From Streptomyces sp. A1277 (GTDB lineage Bacteria > Actinomycetota > Actinomycetes > Streptomycetales > Streptomycetaceae): DNA of 64,000 nucleotides. The stretch spans positions 98,882 to 162,881 of the forward strand of contig NZ_SSBI01000010.1 of assembly GCF_004795015.1 (NCBI RefSeq), given 5' to 3'. Positions within the stretch are counted from its first letter, which is position 1. The number at the start of each line of letters is the position of its first letter. A program made the position numbers and the translations under genes. Below the pieces are notes generated by a model. The model worked only from the letters and a program-made list of their open reading frames with translations, had not been told where the DNA came from and ran no database searches. Of this stretch, positions 8,120 through 14,760 are shown in pieces.

Positions 8120-9403
8120 GTGGCGTCCACGGTCTCCGACCGCCCCGGATACGGGCAGTTGCTGCGCACCCCCGGTGCGTGGACCTTCCTCCTCCCGGGC
8201 TTCGCCGCACGGCAGCCCTTCGCGATGCTGACCATCGGCATCGTCCTGCTCGTCCAGCACACCACCGGCTCGTACGGCAGCGCGGGCGCCGTCGCCGCCG
8301 TCACCGGGGTCTCCATGGCCCTGTTCGCCCCGCAGACCGGCAAACTCGCCGACCGGTTCGGCCAGCGCTCCGTGCTGCTGCCCGGCGTCCTGGTGCACGC
8401 CGCCGCCGGCTCGCTCCTGGTGACGCTCGCCCTCGCGGACGCCCCCCTGTGGGCGCTGTTCGCGGCGGCCGTCCCCACGGGCGCCTCCGTCCCGCAGGTC
8501 GGCCCCATGGTGCGGGCCCGCTGGGCCGCCGTGCTGGGCGCGGCCCCGGGACGCGATGCCTCGCCGCTGATGGCGACGGCCACCGCGTTCGAGTCGGTGA
8601 CCGACGAGTTCACCTTCGTCATCGGCCCCGTACTCGCCACCGCGCTGTGCACGGGCGTGCACCCGGCCGCGGGCCTGATCGCCGAGGCCGCGCTCACCCT
8701 GGTGGGCGGCCTGCTCTTCGCCGCGCAGCGCGCCACCCAGCCGCCCGTACGCGCCACGGCCCTCCCCGGCGCCCCGCGCCACGCCTCCGCCCTCTCCATA
8801 CCCGGAGTACGCGTTCTCGCGGTCGCCTTCCTCGGGATCGGCGCGGTCTTCGGCGGCATGCAGGTCTCGATCACCGCGTTCGCCGAGGAGATCGGCAACC
8901 CGGGCGCGAACGGTGTGCTGTACGGGGTGTTCGCGGCCGGCAACATGCTGGCCGGGATCGCCTGCGGGGCCATCGCCTGGAAGTCCGGCCCCCGCCGCCG
9001 CCTGATCGCCGGGTACACGGCCCTCGCGCTGACCGCCTCGGGCCTGTGGGCGGTGCACTCGGTGCCGCTGCTCGCCGGGCTCGGTCTATTGGTGGGCCTG
9101 TGCATCGCCCCCGCCCTGATCAGCGGCTACACGCTGGTCGAGGCGCTGGTGCCTCCGTCCGCGCGGACCGAGGCGTTCACCTGGCTGACGGGCGCGGTCG
9201 CGCTCGGCCAGGCGGGCGCGGTGACGGTCGCCGGCCGGCTCGCGGACGCACACGGGGCGAGCGCGGGATTCCTGGTGCCGCTGGTGGGTACGGTGCTGGC
9301 GCTGATCACCCTGGTGGCGCTGCGTTCGCGGCTCCTGCCGGCCGGCGTGGGCCGCACCGTGGCGCGTGGTATCGGTCACCGCGGGCCGGTCACGGTGGAC
9401 TGA
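8120..9403 (+). CDS. Major facilitator superfamily transporter (12-helix)
   Basis: 427 residues from GTG 8120, which has an AAGGCAAGGA ribosome site. Twelve hydrophobic segments in two halves; the loop after helix 2 reads GKLADRFGQRSVLLPG, a standard MFS signature, and the second half repeats the pattern near IAWKSGPRRRLIAGYT. Substrate unknown; the closest general type is a drug or metabolite exporter. A long in-frame extension upstream (from 7988) encodes an unlikely Arg/Pro-rich sequence and was not used. Gene follows a structured leader region; fmdB lies about 70 bp downstream but has its own promoter. Confidence 0.85.
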   Translation: MASTVSDRPGYGQLLRTPGAWTFLLPGFAARQPFAMLTIGIVLLVQHTTGSYGSAGAVAAVTGVSMALFAPQTGKLADRFGQRSVLLPGVLVHAAAGSLLVTLALADAPLWALFAAAVPTGASVPQVGPMVRARWAAVLGAAPGRDASPLMATATAFESVTDEFTFVIGPVLATALCTGVHPAAGLIAEAALTLVGGLLFAAQRATQPPVRATALPGAPRHASALSIPGVRVLAVAFLGIGAVFGGMQVSITAFAEEIGNPGANGVLYGVFAAGNMLAGIACGAIAWKSGPRRRLIAGYTALALTASGLWAVHSVPLLAGLGLLVGLCIAPALISGYTLVEALVPPSARTEAFTWLTGAVALGQAGAVTVAGRLADAHGASAGFLVPLVGTVLALITLVALRSRLLPAGVGRTVARGIGHRGPVTVD

Positions 9404-9409
9404 TCCAGC

Positions 9410-9435
9410 GGAATACGTCACTATGGAGCGTCGTT
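9410..9435 (+). promoter_or_regulatory. Sigma-R-type promoter of fmdB
   Basis: GGAAT at 9410-9414, then exactly 18 bp, then GTT at 9433-9435. This is an exact match to the GGAAT-N18-GTT consensus of the thiol-oxidative-stress ECF factor sigma-R. Transcription would start around 9442-9444, leaving a leader of about 28 nt. The -10 GTT shares two bases with the CIRCE-like operator that follows. Confidence 0.6.
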
Positions 9436-9460
9436 AGCACTCATCGAGTCAGAGTGCCAG
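9434..9460 (+). promoter_or_regulatory. CIRCE-like element (HrcA operator) at the fmdB start
   Basis: TTAGCACTC (9434-9442), 9 bp spacer, GAGTGCCAG (9452-9460). The left arm is a perfect match to the CIRCE consensus TTAGCACTC-N9-GAGTGCTAA; the right arm keeps GAGTGC and the A but differs at two bases, apparently because it merges into the ribosome site CCAGGAGGAAC. HrcA binds CIRCE to repress chaperonin operons. Here it would cover the transcription start and ribosome site of a zinc-ribbon gene. Confidence 0.65.
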
Positions 9461-9470
9461 GAGGAACAAA

Positions 9471-9821
9471 GTGCCGACCTACCAGTACCAGTGCACCGAG
9501 TGTGGCGAGGGCCTCGAAGCGGTGCAGAAGTTCACCGATGACGCCCTCACGGTGTGCCCGAACTGCGACGGACGCCTGAAGAAGGTGTTCTCGGCGGTCG
9601 GCATCGTCTTCAAGGGTTCCGGTTTCTACCGGAACGACAGCCGCGGCTCCTCGTCGAGCAGCACGCCGGCGCCCGCCGCCGCGAAGACCTCCGGTTCGGG
9701 ATCGTCGTCCTCCGCCGGCTCCTCGTCCCCGACGTCGTCGGACACGAAGTCCTCGACGGCTTCGACGTCCTCGTCGTCCACCGCCTCGTCCTCTTCGACG
9801 AGCGGTTCCTCGGCCGCCTGA
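9471..9821 (+). CDS. FmdB-family zinc-ribbon protein
   Basis: 116 residues from GTG 9471 with an AGGAGG ribosome site. Residues 1-55 are the FmdB regulatory-protein zinc ribbon: PTYQYQCTECGEGLEAVQKF with CxxC, then CPNCDGRLKKVFSAVGIVFKGSGFY with the second CxxC, giving four zinc-ligating cysteines. The remaining 55 residues are an extremely low-complexity Ser/Thr tail, probably disordered. The family has a general stress or nucleic-acid-binding role that is poorly defined. The gene has both a sigma-R-type promoter and a CIRCE-like operator, which ties it to thiol and protein-folding stress. A strong terminator follows. Confidence 0.88.
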   Translation: MPTYQYQCTECGEGLEAVQKFTDDALTVCPNCDGRLKKVFSAVGIVFKGSGFYRNDSRGSSSSSTPAPAAAKTSGSGSSSSAGSSSPTSSDTKSSTASTSSSSTASSSSTSGSSAA

Positions 9822-9845
9822 CCGGCCGCCCACCAGGCTTTTTCC

Positions 9846-9876
9846 ACGACCCCGCCGATCCGCTCGGCGGGGTCGT
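9846..9876 (+). terminator. Strong stem-loop terminator after fmdB
   Basis: ACGACCCCGCCGA (9846-9858) pairs perfectly with TCGGCGGGGTCGT (9864-9876): 13 bp, 5-nt loop TCCGC. It starts 24 bp after the fmdB stop. There is no U tract after it, but T-rich sequence precedes it, so it could also act on the minus strand. Confidence 0.7.
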
Positions 9877-9885
9877 CGGCGTTCC

Positions 9886-10003
9886 CCGACCGCTTCGCCG
9901 GGGGTCGATCGGTGCTCGCCGACCGCTTCGCCGGGGGTCGATCGGTGCTCGCCGACCGCTTCGCCGGGGGATGGCCGGTGCTCCCCGACCGCTCTGCCGG
10001 GGG
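9886..10003 (+). repeat. 33-bp tandem repeat, about 3.6 copies
   Basis: Copies start at 9886, 9919, 9952 and 9985 with the core CCGACCGCTTCGCCGGGGGT followed by CGATCGGTGCTCG. Copies 1 and 2 are identical, copy 3 diverges in its second half, copy 4 is partial. The array fills the gap between the fmdB terminator and the MTA phosphorylase start and ends about 25 bp before the ATG, so it lies in the promoter/leader of the next gene. Confidence 0.85.
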
Positions 10004-10030
10004 CCGAGGACCAACGCCTACTGTGACCGC

Positions 10031-10864
10031 ATGGCAAACGCAGAGATCGGCGTGATCGGCGGCTCGGGGCTCTACTCCTTCCTGGAGGACGTCACCGAGG
10101 TCCGCGTGGAGACCCCTTACGGAGCGCCCAGCGACTCCGTCTTCCTCGGCGAGATCGGCGGCCGCCGGGTCGCCTTCCTCCCCCGGCACGGCCGCGGCCA
10201 CCACGTGCCCCCGCACCGCATCAACTACCGCGCCAACCTGTGGGCGCTGCGCTCGGTCGGCGTACGCCAGGTGCTCGGCCCGTGCGCGGTGGGCGGGCTG
10301 CGCCCGGAGTACGGGCCGGGGACGCTGCTCGTGCCGGACCAGCTGGTGGACCGTACGAAGACCCGCGTCCAGACCTATTACGACGGTGAGACCCGGGTGG
10401 ACGGGGCGGTGCCGAACGTGGTGCACCTGGGCTTCGCCGACCCGTACTGCCCCGAGGGCCGCAAGACCGCGCTGGCCGCGGCGCGGGGGCGCGGCTGGGA
10501 GGCGGTGGACGGCGGCACGCTGGTGGTCGTCGAGGGGCCGCGCTTCTCGACCCGCGCCGAGTCGCGCTGGCACGCCGCGATGGGCTGGTCGGTGGTCGGC
10601 ATGACGGGCCACCCCGAAGCGGTGCTCGCCCGCGAACTGGGCCTCTGCTACACGACGATGACCCTGGTGACGGACCTGGACGCGGGGGCGGAGGCCGGCG
10701 AGGGCGTCTCCCACGAGGAGGTGCTGAAGGTGTTCGCCGCCAATGTGGACCGGCTGCGCACGGTCCTCTTCGACGCGGTGGCCGCGTTGCCGGCCCAGGC
10801 GGGCCGGGACTGCCCGTGCGGGCACGCGCTGGACGGGATCGACACGGGGATCGCGCTGCCGTAG
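10031..10864 (+). CDS. S-methyl-5'-thioadenosine phosphorylase family protein
   Basis: 277 residues, typical for the MTAP/PNP family. It phosphorolyses 5'-methylthioadenosine (from polyamine, ethylene or acyl-homoserine metabolism) or a related purine nucleoside to the base plus sugar-1-phosphate. Seen: IGVIGGSGLYSFLE (phosphate-binding Gly loop), FLPRHGRGHHVPPHRINYRAN, CAVGGLRPEYGPGTLLVPDQ, EGPRFSTRAESRW and GMTGHPEAVLARELGLCY. The usual N-A-V-G for the loop after helix 4 is here CAVGGL, and the second nucleophile-side Met/Thr residues are kept, so MTA specificity is likely but not certain. The last codons (GIALP, stop) are copied immediately downstream as the first unit of a tandem repeat. 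Confidence 0.85.
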   Translation: MANAEIGVIGGSGLYSFLEDVTEVRVETPYGAPSDSVFLGEIGGRRVAFLPRHGRGHHVPPHRINYRANLWALRSVGVRQVLGPCAVGGLRPEYGPGTLLVPDQLVDRTKTRVQTYYDGETRVDGAVPNVVHLGFADPYCPEGRKTALAAARGRGWEAVDGGTLVVVEGPRFSTRAESRWHAAMGWSVVGMTGHPEAVLARELGLCYTTMTLVTDLDAGAEAGEGVSHEEVLKVFAANVDRLRTVLFDAVAALPAQAGRDCPCGHALDGIDTGIALP

Positions 10865-11045
10865 GGGGTTGTTCCGCTCTGGGGATCGCGCTGCCGTAGG
10901 GGGGTTGTTCTGCCCAGGGGGTTGTTCCGCTCTGGGGGTTGTTCTGTCCCGGGGGTTGTTCTGTCCTGGGGGTTGTTCCGCTCTGGGGGTTGTTGCCCTG
11001 GGGGTTGTTCCGCCCGGGGGGTGATCCGCCCAGGGGGTTGTTCTG
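10846..11045 (+). repeat. G-rich 17-bp tandem array starting at the MTA phosphorylase stop codon
   Basis: The end of the gene (GGGGATCGCGCTGCCGTAGG) occurs twice, 36 bp apart, and the second copy leads into a degenerate array of a 17-bp unit GTTGTTCYGYYCTGGGG. GTTGTT occurs at 10868, 10904, 10921, 10938, 10955, 10972, 10989, 11004 and 11037, plus a variant at 11021: about ten copies, mostly spaced exactly 17 bp. Each unit carries a run of four to six G on the plus strand, so the transcript or non-template strand could fold into G-quadruplexes. No coding role: the period is not a multiple of three. Confidence 0.9.
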
Positions 11046-11220
11046 TCGTCCTGCGGGTGAAGGAGTTTTCCACATCGGGTGGACGGTCCACAGGGCCCGG
11101 CGGGGACGAGCCGGTTGGTGGATCGTGAGGTCTGTGCGGCGGCCGGGATGTCGGCATTCCGGCCGCGGCACGGCATGACCCAGGAGATCCACCCACCCGA
11201 CCGACTCCCTGACGCAGGCG

Positions 11221-11796
11221 GTGTTAGCGATGCTCACGCCCGGTTCCCCCTTCTCTCCCCTGCCCGGTTCCGCCGCCCCCTCAGCGGGCCCGGGGCCGCT
11301 GCCAGCTCCGCCGCCGTGCGGGGTGCCGGCGTTTTTGCCGCTGCGGGTGCGCGGGGGCTCCGGCCACCGGCTGCGCCGGGCGGTGTGGCGGCAGCGTCGG
11401 GCCATGGCGGCGGGGCTGGCGCTGACGGCGGCCGCGCTGGCCGTTTCCGGGTTCGGCGGAGGCGGGGGCCCGGAGAGCGGTGGCGCGGCGCACGGGCCGG
11501 CCCCGGGGCGGGCGTCGCCGCCGGTGCGGCTGGTGTCGGCGCCGGTGCGGATCGCGGACGCGGCGACGGTCCGGCTGCTGCGGCCGGGCGACCGGGTGGA
11601 CGTGGTGGCGTCCGAGGGCGCCGGGGCGCGGGCCCGGGTGCTGGCCAAGGGGGCGCGAGTGGAGGAGGTGCCGTCGGTGTCCGCCGAGGGGGCGTCGCGC
11701 GAGGGGGCGCTGATCGTGCTGGCCGTGCCGAGGGCGACGGCGGCCGATCTGGCGGGGGCCGGAATCTCGGGTGGATTCGCGGTGATCCTGTGTTGA
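11221..11796 (+). CDS. CpaB/RcpC-like SAF-domain membrane protein
   Basis: 191 residues from GTG 11221 (ATG 11230 is an alternative). An N-terminal Pro-rich segment is followed by a basic patch and one membrane helix (MAAGLALTAAALAVSGF), a Gly-rich linker and a C-terminal segment PVRLVSAPVRIADAATVRLL, RPGDRVDVVA and GALIVLAVPRATAADLAGA. That pattern matches the C-terminal part of CpaB/RcpC Flp-pilus assembly proteins. No other pilus gene is adjacent, so its role here is unclear. It lies between the G-rich repeat array and mscL, in the same direction as mscL. Confidence 0.6.
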   Translation: MLAMLTPGSPFSPLPGSAAPSAGPGPLPAPPPCGVPAFLPLRVRGGSGHRLRRAVWRQRRAMAAGLALTAAALAVSGFGGGGGPESGGAAHGPAPGRASPPVRLVSAPVRIADAATVRLLRPGDRVDVVASEGAGARARVLAKGARVEEVPSVSAEGASREGALIVLAVPRATAADLAGAGISGGFAVILC

Positions 11797-11919
11797 TTCG
11801 TACTGACGGCCCATCACGTCACCTGACGACAAGCCTGGATGGGGCGTTCACCCCATGTACTGCCGTAGGTTGCAAGGCAGTTCACTCCCCTTGCGGCACA
11901 TACGGAGGACGGCGCACCC

Positions 11920-12396
11920 GTGAGCGAGACGAAGAAGGTCAGCCTGCTGGACGGCTTCAAGGCGTTCCTGATGCGTGGCAACGTGATCGATCTGGCGGTT
12001 GCCGTCGTCATCGGCGCGGCGTTCACGAACATCGTGAACGCGATCGTCAAGGGGATCATCAACCCGCTCGTCGGTGCGTTCGGCACCAAGGACCTGGAGA
12101 ACTACAGCTCCTGCCTGAAGGCCCCGTGCAGGGTGGACCCTGCGACGGGCGAGGCGACGGAGGGCATCCGGATCCTGTGGGGTTCGGTCCTCAGCGCGAC
12201 GCTCAGCTTCCTGATCACCGCTGCCGTCGTCTACTTCCTGATGGTCCTGCCGATGGCGAAGTACCTCGCCAGGCGGGCTGCGGCGCAGGCGGCGAAGGAA
12301 GGCGTGCAGGAGACGATCGAGGTGAGCGAGCTGGAGGTGCTGAAGGAGATCCGCGACACCCTGGTTGCCCAGCGCGGCGGCAGCCACCAGGCATGA
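11920..12396 (+). CDS. mscL: Large-conductance mechanosensitive channel MscL
   Basis: 158 residues from GTG 11920 with a GGAGGA ribosome site. MscL forms a homopentameric pore in the plasma membrane that opens under extreme membrane tension, releasing solutes on hypo-osmotic shock. Seen: the amphipathic N-terminal helix (LLDGFKAFLMRGNVIDLAVA), TM1 with VVIGAAFTNIVNAIVKGIINPL, a periplasmic loop longer than in E. coli with two Cys, TM2 (LSFLITAAVVYFLMVLPMAKY) and a C-terminal cytoplasmic helix. Confidence 0.95.
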   Translation: MSETKKVSLLDGFKAFLMRGNVIDLAVAVVIGAAFTNIVNAIVKGIINPLVGAFGTKDLENYSSCLKAPCRVDPATGEATEGIRILWGSVLSATLSFLITAAVVYFLMVLPMAKYLARRAAAQAAKEGVQETIEVSELEVLKEIRDTLVAQRGGSHQA

Positions 12397-12451
12397 GGCG
12401 CGCTGACGGCCGGCCGGTCCGGCTGCCGCTGCCGCCCCGGGGTGCGGGGGC

Positions 12452-12661
12452 TCAGATGTGGTGCGGCGGCTTCTCGTCCAGGAAGCGCGCGAGGTCGGCG
12501 GCGCTGCCGCCCGAGGGAGCCCGCTCGCCCCACCCCTGGTCCGTGTCGTCCGCGGACTGCTGGTCCAGCGGATCGTCGAAGATCAGCGCCGGCTTGGGCC
12601 GGGGCCGGTCCGGCGCGGTCGGCTCCGCATCGCGCGGGCCGGGGGCGGGGGCGGTACTCAT
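12452..12661 (-). CDS. Small conserved-looking hypothetical protein
   Basis: 69 residues, hydrophilic, Pro- and Asp-rich, no signal peptide or membrane helix. The middle PKPALIFDDPLDQQSADDTD and the C-terminus DLARFLDEKPPHH look constrained rather than random, and the frame has typical Streptomyces third-position GC. ATG 12661 sits next to an AT-rich TATAT stretch that may belong to its promoter. Function unknown. It faces mscL tail to tail. Confidence 0.6.
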   Translation of the reverse strand: MSTAPAPGPRDAEPTAPDRPRPKPALIFDDPLDQQSADDTDQGWGERAPSGGSAADLARFLDEKPPHHI

Positions 12662-12718
12662 ATATCCAGGGTACGACTGCCGGCCGGGGTGCGACCGCGC
12701 CCCGGGCCCAGCGGACGG

Positions 12719-13147
12719 TCAGCGGTCCTCGGGGTCGAGCAGCCAGAGCCCCGGGACGACGAGGAACGAGAGGCAGAGGAAACCGGCACCCCACCACGCG
12801 GTGCCGGAGTGGCCCTCCATCCACTCGTCGGTGATCACCGTCAGACCCCGCAGCTGCCCGATGACGACGCTCATGGCCAGGACGAGCCGGGCCGTGAGCT
12901 TGGCGGACCGCTCCGGTTCCTGGTCCGTGCCTGCTCCGGGCCCGGGCCCGGTGTGGCGGACGCGGGGGTCTCCGTAACCGCTGGTGGGCCGGATCTGCGG
13001 GTATCGCTCGTGGACGGGCCGGTTGAGCTCGGCCCGCGCGCTGCCGTGGGTGGTACCCGGAGTAGCGCGGGCCGGGGGTCCGGGAGCCGGAGGTCTGCGG
13101 GTCGCCGGGAGGGCGGTCGCGGGGCAGTTGAAGGGCGGGGTGGGCAC
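12719..13147 (-). CDS. Putative two-helix membrane protein with uncertain 5' end
   Basis: The convincing part is the C-terminal 100 residues: RYPQIRPTSGYGDPRVRHTG, a Pro/Gly linker, then two membrane helices (ARLVLAMSVVIGQLRGLTVI and WWGAGFLCLSFLVVPGLWLL). The last plausible native residues upstream are at about 13026, where no ATG, GTG or TTG exists; the first usable in-frame codon is GTG 13147, which lies inside the opposing peptidase fragment and would add a Pro-rich segment of doubtful value. I read this as a gene that lost its own 5' end, or uses a displaced start, after a deletion shared with the P1 peptidase. Function unknown. Confidence 0.45.
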   Translation of the reverse strand: MPTPPFNCPATALPATRRPPAPGPPARATPGTTHGSARAELNRPVHERYPQIRPTSGYGDPRVRHTGPGPGAGTDQEPERSAKLTARLVLAMSVVIGQLRGLTVITDEWMEGHSGTAWWGAGFLCLSFLVVPGLWLLDPEDR

Positions 13148-13733
13148 GGCGAGCGTGCTGCTGCCGTCCGGGCGCACCGTGGGCGCGCTGGTCGTGGTGA
13201 ACGCGGCGGGTTCGGTGCTCGATCCCCGTACCGGGGTGCTGTACGGGGAGTACGGCGCCGCCGAGCCGGCCGTCGCCCCGCCGGCCGAGGTCCACGAGGC
13301 GGCGCAACGGCGCCTGCCGCAGGCGCGCGACGCGGACACGCGCCCCCCGCTCAACACCACGCTCGCCGTCGTCGCCACCGACGCCGATCTCAGCCGTGCG
13401 CAGGCCCAGAAGCTCGCGGGCACGGCCCACGACGGGCTGGCGCGCGCCATCCGGCCCGTGCACCTGCTGACCGACGGGGACACCGTTTTCGCGCTGGCCA
13501 CCGGCCGGCAGGCGCTGGACGCGGAGAGCCCGGTCGCGCTCAATCCGCTGCTCGCGGCGGGTGCGGAGGCCGTGGCACGGGCCATCGTGAAGGCGGTCCG
13601 GGCGGCCACGGGCACCGATGGCGGGGACGGCGGGGGCGCCTACCCGGCGTACAGCGACCTCTACGGGGCACGCCCGCGCACGGAGCACGCGGCGGGCGGC
13701 TGCGGCGGGGGAACCGAGTCGCCGTCCGCGTAA
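13101..13733 (+). pseudogene. P1-family (DmpA/S58) peptidase, 5'-truncated
   Basis: About 210 residues align in order with the second half of P1 peptidases: GRAVAGQLKGGVGTASVLLP, SGRTVGALVVVNAAGSVLDP, LNTTLAVVATDADLSRAQAQ and LARAIRPVHLLTDGDTVFAL. Family members are about 330-380 residues and self-cleave around the GGxGTxS stretch to form an Ntn-type nucleophile; here that stretch is the start of the fragment and the whole N-terminal chain is missing. Upstream codons show no family similarity and run head-on into the minus-strand membrane protein. Most likely an internal deletion removed both 5' ends. Translation from TTG 13128 or an upstream ATG at 12984 is formally possible. Confidence 0.6.
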
Positions 13734-13866
13734 GGAAGTTCGGGTGGACACGCGGAACCTTCGGTGTGCGCCGTACGTTTTTCTGAACCCCGGTCCCGAT
13801 GTCAGTCCCAGGGGCTACGTTATGCACGCATCAAGTCACACGCGGCGACGGCCTGGAGACAGCACC

Positions 13867-14619
13867 TTGAGCGATCCGTACGAGACAACCGAGCAGCACC
13901 TCGAGCGAATCCTGCGACGGGCTCTCAACTCGTTCGACCTGCCCGACAGCACGGTGGAACGGCTGGGCACCGCGCTGGCCCACAGCAGTTCCCTGCACTC
14001 CTCGCACCACAGTGCCACTCTGCACCGCGAGACCTACCGGCACACGTATCTGCTGAGCGACGGCTCGGCGCTCACGTTGTGGGAGCTGGTGCGGGGCGGT
14101 CCGCGCGGGGCCGGGCATCCCGACACCCGGCAGCACGAGCTGTACGACGACGAGGCCGACGCGCACATCGCCGCCGCCCGGCTGTCCGGCGGGCTCTGGG
14201 AGGCCACCGGCTTCGGGGACGCCGGCGCGCAGGCCGATCTGGAGATCCTGTCCGCCCTGATGGCCGCGCCCCCGGCCCCGATCCCCCGCATGTACGCCCC
14301 GGACAACTCCGCGGACCACGCCCGCCGGGTCCTGCGCCGCGCGGAGAACGGCGACGTGCCGGGCGAGAAGACCGCCCGTCTGCTCCGGTCCGCCTTCGCC
14401 CACCACATCACGCAGATCTTCGGCCGCCAGTACCAGGTCGACGGCCGGAACGCGGGCTTCACGCTCTACGAGCACGCGTTCCTGCTGCTCGACGGGAGCG
14501 AGACGAGCCTGTGGGAGGTCGAGCACACGGCGACACCGGACGGCCGCCACATGTGCGAGGTGTACGGCGACGAGGCGTCGGCGCGCGGCGCGATGGAGAG
14601 CCGTACGCGCATCTGCTGA
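13867..14619 (+). CDS. DUF6227-type Streptomyces protein
   Basis: 250 residues from TTG 13867, which has GGAG 8 bp upstream and starts the conserved SDPYETTEQHLERILRRALN. In-frame ATG 13822 is the alternative. The protein is an internal duplication: residues about 15-120 and about 135-250 share AHSSSLHSSHHSATLHRETY / AHHITQIFGRQYQVDGRNAG, then a LLSDGSALTLWELV / LLLDGSETSLWEVE motif, each ending in a YDDEA / YGDEAS segment. No catalytic motif, membrane helix or signal peptide. Function unknown; cytoplasmic. Confidence 0.75.
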   Translation: MSDPYETTEQHLERILRRALNSFDLPDSTVERLGTALAHSSSLHSSHHSATLHRETYRHTYLLSDGSALTLWELVRGGPRGAGHPDTRQHELYDDEADAHIAAARLSGGLWEATGFGDAGAQADLEILSALMAAPPAPIPRMYAPDNSADHARRVLRRAENGDVPGEKTARLLRSAFAHHITQIFGRQYQVDGRNAGFTLYEHAFLLLDGSETSLWEVEHTATPDGRHMCEVYGDEASARGAMESRTRIC

Positions 14620-14760
14620 CCGGCGCCCGCAGGATCGGCCGACCGCCGCCCGCGCACCCGCTCACCGCCCGGACCGCCCCCGCCCCGGGCCGCGCGTGCC
14701 GGTGCCCGCGTCCCCCGAGGGGATGCGGGCACCGGCGCCTCTGCCTCGTAACGCGGTGGT

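Noticed and set aside
9886..11045. Regular repeats considered as a CRISPR array
   Set aside because: Units are contiguous (33 or 17 bp) with no unique spacers and no cas genes nearby.
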